Shown piece by piece: positions 49,001 through 61,000 of a stretch of DNA of 64,000 bases. Within the stretch, counting starts at the first letter, position 1. Each line of letters opens with the position of its first letter. The notes below the pieces were generated by a model. That model was not told where the DNA came from. It saw only the letters and a list, made by a program, of their open reading frames with translations, and ran no database searches. The DNA lies in assembly GCA_024138015.1 (NCBI GenBank), contig JAMXBB010000003.1, positions 31,924,537 to 31,988,536 of the forward strand, read 5' to 3'. Position numbers and translations under genes: made by a program. The stretch is from Lumnitzera littorea. Lineage: Eukaryota > Streptophyta > Magnoliopsida > Myrtales > Combretaceae.

Positions 49001-52000
49001 TGCATCAAAACAAAACCGATTCAATTGATCCATACCAGCAATTACTACTTCGGTTCCTCCAATTTTTTCTTCTACACATCTGCATTCATTAAAATCTCCT
49101 CCTAATAGCCATGGGCCCTGAATAGACATCTTAATTTGCAACAAGTCAGACCACGAAGACGAACGTTCTAAAGCTATATTAGCACCATATATGCAGGTTA
49201 ACCAGAGCCAAGAGTCCTTCCCTATGCAATGGCAATGACAATGGACAAACCGATTGCTAGAAGAGAGAACGGTGACTTTCCATTTGGCGGTGTCCCTTGT
49301 AACCCAAAACTAACCACTATGGTGACATTCCATGTTCTAAGAGGTTGAAATTCTAGACCAGATAGCAAATGCTTTATTCATTTTAACCTTTGTCTCCACC
49401 AAACCAAAAAAAATACTTGATTAACATCACAAAATTTTTTCATTGCTTTGCCTTTTTAGGGATTATTAAGCCCTCTAATATTCCATACAACTAACATTTA
49501 TTCAAAGATAAGATAATAAAAGAGAAGATAGAGAAAACCAAGGCAAAAGCCCAAAACTAAGAAGTGTTTTTGCTAAAGCTATCCTTAGCACCATCTCTTC
49601 CTCATTTTCTTCTTCTTGACAATATTCAATGAGGAGTTAGCTTTAGTAAGCTCATCTAATAGATCATCTTGGGTTTCTAGAGCAATAGAACAAGAAAATT
49701 CAGCCAATACTTGATCTTTACCATTTTTGTCCTCATCCACTGTAAAATCCAAATTTGCTGTGTTAGAGGAGCTAAGAGCAATGAGAGAGCAATCAACTAC
49801 TCTCTCTGGTAATTTAGTTGAGGAACTATCAAAGATCAAGTCTACAATTGCTGTATGTTTGTCTTTCAATCTATTAGGAGTTTCAGTTTAGAGGCAAGGC
49901 CTTCAACCCCTTCCTTAATTATGAATCCCTTGGTCCGAGGTTCCATACCAGATTTGTTGCTCTCCTGATTAATGAGGACATTCTCCTCAACTCTCTTCCT
50001 GTTAGTTTCCACTAACTTGTTCTGATCTGGACATTTACAAGACTTCCTTTCCTTACAAAGCTCTGCTGTACGACCAAACGTTTTGCAAGAAAGGCAACAA
50101 GGTGGAACATGTTAGTACTCAACATTTATCATAGCTAGTTTCCCATTTGCTCTCTTCAATGCAAAAGAAAATGGTAGCTTCCCATCGGCTTCAATTTCCA
50201 CAAATACTCTCTCATACTTGATTCTCTCATTTTTGGCAGAAACCATGTCCACTTGGCCAAGGCAACCAATTGCACTTACCACATATCCAATGCCATCTCT
50301 ATGAAGAAACTCCATTGGAACTCCCTATGATTTGATCCTTATGGGAAGCTTTTTAGGAATAACTCTCATAATTCACAAATAAAGACCATCGTTCTAAGAT
50401 GATGGGTTGGTTAGCAAATAACCACGGTTGTCCTAGTATCCTAGAAAGAGAAAACTCATCTTTAAACTTGAAAAAGAAGAAACCACATCCATATTTGATA
50501 AAACCTCTACCAAGCCTTCATCTTTCCAGTAGTTTCTAACAATCTTCTAGATGGAAAGAAAGGATAATCCACATCTGAGAAAGAAGCCGACTAAAGTGGT
50601 CCTCCATATCCTGTCCCCAAAAAGGGATACTGATTAGGGGGGGGAAGGGGTTCCACACAAATAAGATCACCAATTTTGGATGAAAGATAATAATCTAAGA
50701 AAACGTCTATCAAAGGAGTAAACGGTGGGGAGATGTTATGGGAAAATACCTGTGCAAAAGACCTTTGTTGAGGGGACTCTGGTTTCACTTCTGTTAGTCA
50801 CCCTTTTGCTTTGGAAGGCAGAATTTTCTATTTCCTCTGCTATTTTGGTCATAGCCCTTAAAGTGGAATCACTAGTAGAACTTTGACTATCATCTAAAGA
50901 GGAGAACTTCTCAAAAAGCTTAATCTCTTTAGGTTTTGTCCCATTGCTAGGAATGGAAGCAAGATTTTGGTTACTAGCTATATCATCCAACTTTTCAGTC
51001 TGCACAAGACCCGTCACTTCAAGGGTTTTTTCTCTAAGCTAGAAACCGCCTTCATTTTCTTACCTCTTGACCATGAAACCACTCCACTTTTTTCACCGAA
51101 AGAACCTCCTAAAGATGATTGAGATGAAGCTTCCTTTTGTGGTTTACCTTGATGAGGTGCTGCAACCGAATTCATCGCCTGGGCTGCTATCATGGAAACA
51201 CCAAAAGAAAGTTTCTTTTTTCTATGGACGAAGGTCCCCATGGACACGCAAGGATCCACAATGGGTACAAGAAAATGTAAAAACAACTAGAACTAAAAAC
51301 TAAACACACACTGAAATCTACAAAAACAATGACAAAAACGAACCAAACTAACATTGAAAACTATGAGAACCAAATAAAACAAGGAGAGATGAGATGGGTA
51401 GGGAGGATAGGAGGCGACGATAGACACAATGGTGAAGAAGGGAGGCAAGAGGACAAGGCATAGAAAGGGAGAAAGAATGAAAAGGGTGAGAGAAGGCAGG
51501 AAGGGGAGAGAGAAGAAAGAGGGCTAGAGAGGAAAATCTCTCTCTACATGATGAAGAGAAAAAGACACTCAAAGTTCCAATTTTTTCATGGCAACCTAGG
51601 TTTCTACTATAAACCAAAATATCATCAAATTAAACCAATACAAATTTGTTAATGGAATATTGCAAAATATGATTCATTAGCCTCATAAAATTGTTGGATG
51701 TATTTGTCAAACTAAACAGCATGATGATTCACACATAGACACCATGTATAGTCTTCAAAGCAGTCTTCCATTCATCTGTAAAACTCATATGAAACTGATG
51801 GTATCTACTCTTCAAATCAATTTTTAAAAATATTCAAGCAACATGCATTTCATCTAACATATTGTCCAAGCATGGAATTTGACATCTATATTAACAATAA
51901 TCTTGTTGCATTGCTATCCATATACATATATAAAGAACCTTTCTTTTTCATAACCAGAAGTGTAAATACCACAAAAGGACTCATGCTCTCTCTAACATAA

Positions 52001-55000
52001 CCTCTATTAACCTGCCTATTCAATTTCTTATCCTCTTTTGAGTTCATATGAGAAGCTAGCAAATGAAGCAAAGAAGCTTAAAGCATCAAGTCAATAATAT
52101 GCTTAATACCTTATATAGGAGGCAAACCCTTTGGCAAATCTTTTGAAACAACCTCAAAATACTCCTCTACTAGCTCCATCACCTATTTTCAAACCGACTA
52201 GTTTTCTCTAAAACATGTATAACTTGTATCATAAATAAAGGATCTCTAACACTGACCACTCGAGTCAACTCATTCTTAACTGTGACCAATTTCTTCTTCT
52301 AGGTTTCAGCTAGTTGCATCTAAACTTCTTATAACTATTTAGGAGTTATAGGATGCAACCCTATCTTCTTTCATCCTTTTTAAAGGCATATATATTACGA
52401 TATTTCATGATGAAGCCATCAATCGAACAACCATGGTTACCCTAATAAAATGTGAAAAGCACACATAGGTAACAATTTCACACTTAAACTCAATCGCAAA
52501 GCAGCAACAATCTACTTGTTAGGTTCTATTACATTGCATTTGATCATGAGTATTTTTAACTCTTTCACATAATCATAAACACTCAATACCACCTATCTTA
52601 AAGACTACATCTTCATGAAAGCCTCCTCATAATAGTAATTAAAGATAAACCTTTCACACATAGTTTGCTTCATGTATTGCTTAATGGTAATATATCCTTT
52701 CTTTGTCCTTCATCTATCACCAAACCCCCTAGGTCAACCCTCTTTAGCACCTCTACATACTTCAAAATTATCCCTTACTTCTGCAAATTTGTCATATCCC
52801 TTTTGGTCAACACAATCTCCATTACATCTAATTCCACCTTCCTTGCATTGTATTGACCTATTGCTCTTGCACTAAAGTTTGTACAATTATAAAAAGAATA
52901 TTCCTCAGTGGTAGTATCTTGAAATTGTTGTTCAGTATTGGCTCTTTTAGGCACATTCACCAGCCTTGATATACCTATAACACAGCTCTCATGATCACAA
53001 ATCCACCATTTATGCTATAATTCAACATGTTTGGATATTACAAATTGTATTTCACAAGGAACATAAGAATTTTTTGTTTTACATTTTCAGATAATTCTTA
53101 ATATGCACTACTCCCCTAGCTATCATAGATCTCCACAACCTCTCTCAATTACACGACCTGCTATGCACACTCTCCTTTACAAGCACAAAACACCATACAA
53201 TCCCTATCAACGCAAATTTGGCTCTGATACAAAAAAAAAAATTATTTGCCTAAAAGGATAATCACTAGAACAATTAACCTCCAAAGTAGAAGACGAATTG
53301 TATCGAAGGACATTCACTAGACAAAAATCATTTTTAATACAAAAGCAATGAACATAGTAATATTTTTGTCAATTTTCATACATTTGTAATGTAAAAAGGA
53401 TATATGAACGACTCTCCATGGATATGACTCACCAAGGAAGATCACTCCACACCTAATTTGATTGATATAACTCATAAAATGACTATACAATTTGCACACC
53501 ATAATCAAGGAAAATTGATAACAGTAAAGAGATTGAAAGAGAAGAACTCAATCAATGTAATGTATAAATTCATTCAATGTTCAAAGGTTATTATCGTTCT
53601 ACAGTTACAAATTACAATAGATTATTTAAACATTGATAAAGGAAAATACATGAACTTAAGGAAACAAAGTATCTAAGGAAACAAAATATTCTGCATGATA
53701 ACTACATCCAGGTATCTTGGACCCAATATCTTAAGATAATTTTTTTTGTGGATAATTTATATCTTAAGATATTCCCAATGCAAATTTCTAGAAATAATGG
53801 ATACTCGGATAAAAGCACCAACTTTAGTAGTTGACCGGTGATTCTCGTTCTAATATATGAACACTTGTAACATAAGAAAACGGCTATAAAGGGCACCAAA
53901 GAGTGCTCCGACACAATCACTGCGATGCCTAAATCAGTTTCCTCGTTATGTAAAAAGGAATATCAAGTAGTTATGGTGTTCAGAGAATAAAAGAGAGAGA
54001 CGCTTACCTAAGATCTTAGCTTATATTTATAATAAGTCTATAAGGATTATTCATGGATCAAATTATTGGACCAAGCTTAGATATTAGACCAAGTAATATA
54101 AGCTCACATAATAATTATCTAAAAATGCCTATCAACACTTACTCTTCACTCTCTTTAGTGGTCAAGTCAGAAAAAGAGAGTATTTAGGGAGATTGATTTT
54201 ATGGAATTTCTGAACAAGTTTGCAATTCTGGCTTGATGAGGCTAGAGTGCTTAAAGAGACAAAAAACCTGAAGAGGCAAAAGACAAGAGTGGCCAAAGCA
54301 CTTAAAAATATTGGTATGCCTAAAAAAGTAAAGACTTAAAGAGGCCAGAGCGCCTGAAGAGGCCAAAGCCAAAAGAAACTAATGTGCTTGAAAAATCTAA
54401 AGCACCTAGAGAGGTAAAGGCCTGCAAAGGCTAAAGCGCTTGCAAAAGCAAGGGCTTGAGGAAGCTAAAGTGGCACCTTAAGAGGTGAAGGCCTAAAGAA
54501 GCCAAAGTGCTTGAAGAGGCGAGAAAGTTTTAAGAGGCAGAGGCCAAGGTGCCTGCAGAGGCCAAGGCGCCTGCAGAGGCGAAGATGTCACCTAAGGAGG
54601 AGGAGAAGCATGCAGGTCATCCAGGCTAGGTATGACTTGTGCTAAGTAAATCCATAAAATTAGCTAGTCAATCTCTAGTCCGGTAATGTATAGGACTTTG
54701 GCACCATATACTGGATTTGAATGTTTAACTCATTACCGTTTGATGACTAAAGGTTTTCAAGTGACTCTTTGTCTATTTACTAGATAGAGTATTTGAGTTT
54801 ACACTAACTTGTCGTCCATAGTATGTAGGACTTAGAGCTATTAAAAATTGCCCATTAGCGGATTACACTTGTGTGGGCTTAAAATGGAGGCATTTATGTA
54901 GCCTTCGTTTGTTCTACAGTTCTCATACTCATTTTTAAAAGAGCAAAAATTAGTTTGCTAAGACTTGAATTAGTGATTTCTAGTGCCAAATAGTTAGCAA

Positions 55001-58000
55001 TTTTTAATTATGAGGCTTGTTGGAATTCATATCACAGAGCATTATGCATATAGATAATATATAAAGCATGGATCAAGTGTAAATGCCAACAAGTGATTAG
55101 CACAAGGCACACATAAAAAATAAATGATTGAACGAATCATAAATAACAGTAATGGAATCTTACTCATCTTTTATCAATAGGAGTAAGCAAGAGAGTGGAC
55201 CCCAATGTGCAGTAGTTTTAGCATTAGCATGTTTAGCATGATTGTTTGCTAACCGTTGGCTGTAGAGCTTGGCAATCAGATTTTGAAACTATTTAACAAA
55301 ATTCAAATGGTATTCAGCTTTAATCTTGTTGTAGCTTGTTACTCGCTTTTGACTTGGACTGCTCAACGAAGGAGTTGATTAATCTTAGGTGTGAGAATGA
55401 GCTCTACTCGGCCACTTTGTTAGCAAGGACAAGCTCAGTTACTCCTTTCACTCAGCAATGGGCTTGGATAAAAAGCACTCGTCCATTCGGCATAGATTTA
55501 GACAAGCTCTCGGCACTAGGCAACATTACATTTGGAGTTGCTCAAACTTGACAATTATCAAGCCACCGCTCTCAGCCTTTCAATTGTGTACAGACGAGTT
55601 TGAATGTAGCTTGGTCCTAGTGAATTAAAGTGCTATTGGCACAATGTCTTTCGGCAGCAATCTTCCACGACCACTACAATTAGTTAGTAGCATGTACTCA
55701 ACTAGCTAAAATTATAGCTTGGATGTTATAACTTAAGTTGTAGACGCTAACTGCGTTTAGCCATAGGAGTTTAGATTATTGAAGGTCGAACTAATGAAGG
55801 CCGTTAAAGACTAGATCGAGTCTTCTCAGCCAGGAGCTTAACACTTGGCTATCTGCTCAGCTAGGAGCTTAGCATCCGACTTAGTCTTGTCTACGTATGT
55901 GTGTTAGAACGTTGTGTGCTGTAGTTAATGTTAACAATGGAATTTCTAACACAATAGTTTGGCACGTACACTTATAAGACAACTATACACACATACTGTT
56001 TGGCATAACCATCATTAAGGAGTTTAGTTCACTCTCACAAAATTGAAGCAACCTTATTTTATTCAAGTGCAGGGGGATTTCCAAGTAAAATCGAAGCTTG
56101 GACCTGACGTTTCGTCATTCACATTTCTTGTAAAGTAAGATAGCTCAGCTCAGCAAAGTGGAGCTCTGCTTAGATCAGAGTCATCTTCTTAGATCTTAGC
56201 AAGTCAGTTTATATGATTACTCGACATTTGAGTGGCTTCTTTCACACTAGAGTTCGGGGATCTACACTCGTAGTCTCAGCCTCTCGATTAGGACCAAAGT
56301 TTCTCTTCGACCACTTAAGATTCGATGAAGTTTCGAAGGACAAGCAGCTTGGTCATAAATAATTCAAACATCGGTCAGCTTGAATTGAAACTCCACCTTG
56401 TTGAGCAGCAACTTAGATAAACTGTTCTCGACACTCGGCCATAGGGGCACCCTTCTAATATTCGGCATGTATTGATCGGCAATTTAAAGTTTGTTAGCAG
56501 CTTCTCAACAACTCGACATGAAGCTTAACAACTTGTTGATTATGACAAACTCAACAAAGCTAGTGGCTTGGCGTAAATTGTAACCAAATGCAAGGCAATG
56601 CTTAGCAGATGAAAACGGTCACTAAGTTGGCATGGTACAATAACGCTTTTGTCTTTGCACGTGGAAGCTTAGGTAGACTACTTTTAGTTTGCCGAAGAAG
56701 TTAATCAACAACTTCATTCAGTTTGGACATGTTCGGAAGCTACTTTTAGCTCGGTAAGGAAGTTAGTCGGCAACTTCATTCAATTTGGACAAGGTCAACT
56801 TTTCGTCTATTCGGCACGGAGCTTGACTTGGCTAAAACAAAATAACAACTCAACCATTTTAGTGTTCAGCTAACGGTTATACGAATGCTTCGAATAGTTC
56901 GAACAAGTGGTTTGGCATTAGTGCTGATAGATTGTACTATACTTTAATAATTCAACACAATGGAGTTAGAACTTTTTATTCTAGGCCAACAAAGATAACT
57001 TGACATCAAAATCTCAAGCAGTAACTCGGCATGGAGATTAGAGTTCAAATTTGAGGAACTGCTTGAAAAAAAACTTCTCAACCAAAAGTGCTAGTTAAAG
57101 CTTCACAAACTAAACTTTCAGAGGGATGAAAATGCATCAAGTATGATATCTCGTATAATAATGTTGGTATTTGCTAAAGATGTTGCTGCCTCAAAACGTA
57201 TTAGTGCTTTAGTGTCTATTAGGGGCTCGCATCCCGTTGAATTCAGGAAGAATAACAACACGTTTTATGGTAGCCAAAAAGGAATATCTAAAGAAGAAAA
57301 CTCTAATATCGAATTTCAACACTAAAGGAGAAAGAAAAATTCTGAAATTCCAAATGAATTAATAAACCGTGAATAAATCCACTTCCGAATGCATAATCTC
57401 AAGGAATCATTACATATTTTATAATGAAATGAATTTTTTCTCAATTCTCACAAATGGCGTCAATTGTTAACGAGTGATTCTCGTTCCGATATACAAATAC
57501 CTGCAACATGAGAAAATGGCCACGGGAGGCACCAAAGAGTTCTCCGGCACAGTCACTACAATACCTAAATCAGTTCCCTCATTATGTAGAAAGAGATATC
57601 AAATTGTTATGGTGTTCAGAGAATAAAAGAGAGAGACACTTACCTGAAATCTTGGCTGGTATTTATAGCAAGTCTATGAGGATTATCCTTGGATCGAATT
57701 ATTGGACTGAGCTTAGATATTGGACCAAATAATATAAGCTCACATAACAATTATCTAAAAATGCCTATAAAAAATAGTGACTTCAGAAGCTGATCCTTAA
57801 TCTAAAACAGAAACAAGCACAATCGCAGAACCGAAAGTAGGAATTGATGTAGAGTCAGAAGCAGGATCCAGCTTCAAATTAGAAGCACTCAAACATCAAA
57901 GCTGATTCTGAGATCAATAAACTTCTTGCCAATCCTTTAAGGGGAAGTAAGAATTAGATTGGAGTACTTGCTCATCATACGCTAATCCTTACTCTAAAAC

Positions 58001-61000
58001 AGAAACAGGCATAATCACAGAACCAAAAGTAAGAATTGATATAGACCCAGAAGCAGGATCTAGCTACAAATTAGAGGCACTCAAACATCAATGCTGATTC
58101 TGATATCAATAAACTTCTTGCCAATCCTATAAGGGGAAGCAAGAAATTATCTTGGAATGCTTGCTCTTCAAATGCAAAGAACTTCTAAATTAAGTTACTC
58201 AAGCCTTTGGTTTGAGCTCGTGCAATAGGGCTCCCATGGATTAGAACCTGATTCCCATCTGTTTCATAGCCTCATTAATCTAATTATTTCCATCCTCTAT
58301 GAATAGGAAGGGATTTTAGTCTCCCCTTCCATATTTATACTTGAAATCCTCTCTAATCATTTGTTTACAAACTCAAACCCCCCAACCACAACACCACCAC
58401 CCCTTCCCTCCACCCCTCCTCCTCCTCCTTCCCCCTTCTTTTCCCTCCCCATTTCCAAACATCCAAACTCCCTCACTGACATTGAAACCCATTGCACATT
58501 TGATCTCCCTCTTATCCTCAATGTGTACCATAGTTCATTAAGATTATCCGCTCCTCTCTCTACATGTCACCTTTGAGGTTAATACAATGGCCTAGCAATT
58601 TAATTAATATGCCAAGAAAGTTTCATGTCTATGTGATAGATGCAGAGAAATAAGCATACATTTTTTGAATCGGATTCATAAAAATAAACGTCAAAGCAAG
58701 AAAGTAAGTCAATTCCATCTTTTAGGAAGGCTCCACACTGAAAATGATTAAAATAAATAAAAGATAACTATAAACTAAAGGTATTTCACTGGAAATCTTA
58801 AGCATCATGATTCATTTGAATATCATTGTAGACATATATATTAAATTTATTAAAATTAATACTTTAATTCACTATTAAAAATTATGTAAATATCAAATTG
58901 TAATATAATATTAACACCATATATTATTAAATTAAAAAAAATCTATTAGAGTTAATTTTATGCAATGTCTTTGTTTTGTGTATTTATTTATTTTTTTTTT
59001 TTTGGAAAAACAAAATTCTGCTACTACTTATTAAGGAAACAAACCCTTTTTCTTAATATGAAATAGTAAAAAATTATAATATTGCAAATCCAGCTGCAGA
59101 TTCAGTTGTGGTATCTATGTTAAATATATTGTCAAATTAAATAATGCATTTCTATGTTGAGTTAATTTAACAGGATATATTATACAAAATCATAAAGTTA
59201 TACAGTTTATAAATTACTCATTTTTTTATAGGTAACATACCATAGGTTCGACATTATGAAAGATGCAGTATGGCATACTTTGTCATATTCAGTCGTCTTG
59301 GTAAAGGCCAAGAAGAAAACTTTCGGAATGGTAATTGTTTCCATCAAAACCTAGAGTTTTCCTTGAATCAAGATAATACTTCCCTTGATTATGGCAGTAA
59401 TCTTCAGCCAAACACAATAAATGAGGAAACCATCACCTTGAAGGAAACACAGCCTAAAACTTCTAAGTAACTGAATGGAAATTGGTGTCTAGTCTAAATA
59501 TTTTAACAAACGATAAGAAACATCTCATATAATCCCTGGGAAAGATAACAAATACTCCATCCATTCAGCAATCTTTTAACCCAGAGATACTTGTTGTTGA
59601 CTTAGTAGTAAGCCAAGTGATTCTGGCTTATCCTATTCCCTTCCACATATCGACTGGTCACCACCAAATCTTCTTATTTATCCCCTCCATATACCTCAAG
59701 AAACCCAGTCCTTCACAACTGCTTTTTTAGAACTTTATGTAATAATCAAAAGCAGAAATTTCTATTTTTCATTGAATTGCTTAGAACCTTGTTAAGTTCT
59801 CTTCATGTGTTTTGATAATAATAAGAAAGGATATATGGAAGTACATTTGTTTGTGCTTATTCAAGTGTACAGGTTATCCTTAAGCAACACAGGTTAAAAG
59901 GATATTCAATTCCTAAATCAGAAGACCAGTCAAAAGATCAATTAGAAGATAGGTCAGAAAATTTGGAGACAAGATTTGGAAATATAAAAGTTTCTTGAAT
60001 GAAATAAATAATGCGACTTCAATTCTACCAAGAGATACTGTCTTAAAAATTTGATAGAAGGTCCAACTTCATCTATTGAATATAGCTTCGCAAAGTAGGA
60101 TAAAATTCATAGGAATTAAATCAATCTATAAAGGGCAAATTTTTTAATATGCCTCTTAAAGCCTTTCCACATGATTTCAAATATAAAAGGACATATTTTT
60201 GAAATAGAAGAATATTTGACCAGAAAATAAAGAAAGGACATAACTCAAATTGATATGATTTACGAAGATTATCTTTTGATAGAGAATATTCAAGGAAGTT
60301 AAGAATAAGGAAAAATTCTTTTCCTTATAACATGGTCAAAGGATTTGGAAAAGGAAGGATCTCATACCGCTATTACAAAACATATATGGGAGATTGAATT
60401 GAAAGAAATAGAAGATCAAACAAGGAGGCAAAAACTTTCTTTAAAGAAGATTACTTCAAGTATTCAAGAAAAAGATGAAAATTTCAAAATCAAAATATTA
60501 ATTGACTTTCCAAAGATCTTCAATCTCGCCATTGCAAAGCAAGGGTATATAAAGACTCAAGATCCAAAATAACAACACACAAAAAATATTTAAGTGTTGC
60601 AGTGATTATTTTCGAACTCAATCTCATAAGGCCAATAGAATCAAAAGATTTATTAGAGAATTACGTTGTCTATGATATATTGTCTCATTTTGTGCTTATT
60701 TTTCAAGGATCAATTGTAACGTTTTCTTATTATTTCTTTATATCCTGTCGAGAGCTTGTTATGTGCATTTGAGAAAGACTTGTAAAACTCTTAAACTTTG
60801 TTTTGTTAAAAAGTGAATAGTGGAACAGCTCTAGTGAGGAATACTAGGTCCTTGACGATAAAGCTAAAAGAGTACAACAAGCACAATGCCAAATCACTAT
60901 AATTGATTTGCCTGATCTTATGTTTCTACTCTTATTTTCCTGCATTTTATTAGTTATATTTGTTCACTTACTTTCACACCAATCTCTTAAGTAGTCAAGG

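Larger units (their letters stand above)
40560..51630 (-). mobile_element. L1-type LINE F, split by a gypsy element
   Basis: On the minus strand from the right: a pyrimidine-rich 5' leader (51630-51290), ORF1 (about 51286-49585), ORF2 endonuclease (49500-48750), RT start (48670-48286), then after the gypsy insertion RT (42919-41900) and zf-RVT (41034-40570). The halves rejoin in the right order across 42919/48286. Several stops and frameshifts. The 3' poly(A) and target duplication were not found, so outer borders are approximate. Confidence 0.85.
53832..57773 (-). mobile_element. LTR element H without recognisable proteins (LARD-like)
   Basis: Direct repeats 53832-54137 and 57468-57773 (306 bp each) run parallel. 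The flanks GTAGT and ATAGT make a 5-bp duplication with one change. Inside the right LTR is CAATTGACGCCATTTGTGAG, an altered gypsy-type leader. Inside the left is a purine tract AAAGAGAGTGAAGAGTAAG. This puts H on the minus strand. The 3.3-kb interior has no gag or pol motif I could find and carries the minisatellite at 54235-54610. It probably depends on another element's enzymes. Confidence 0.82.

Noticed and set aside
51348..51617. 89-codon Ser/Leu/Phe-rich minus-strand frame
   Set aside because: Corresponds to the pyrimidine-rich 5' leader of the LINE, not to a protein.
58341..58576. Pro-rich open frames
   Set aside because: Translation of a C-rich simple tract in two frames, not a gene.
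60345..60572. 75-codon Lys/Glu-rich frame on the plus strand in DP intron 3
   Set aside because: Compositional frame in AT-rich DNA, no motif and on the strand opposite to the gene; may be part of LTR-like sequence.
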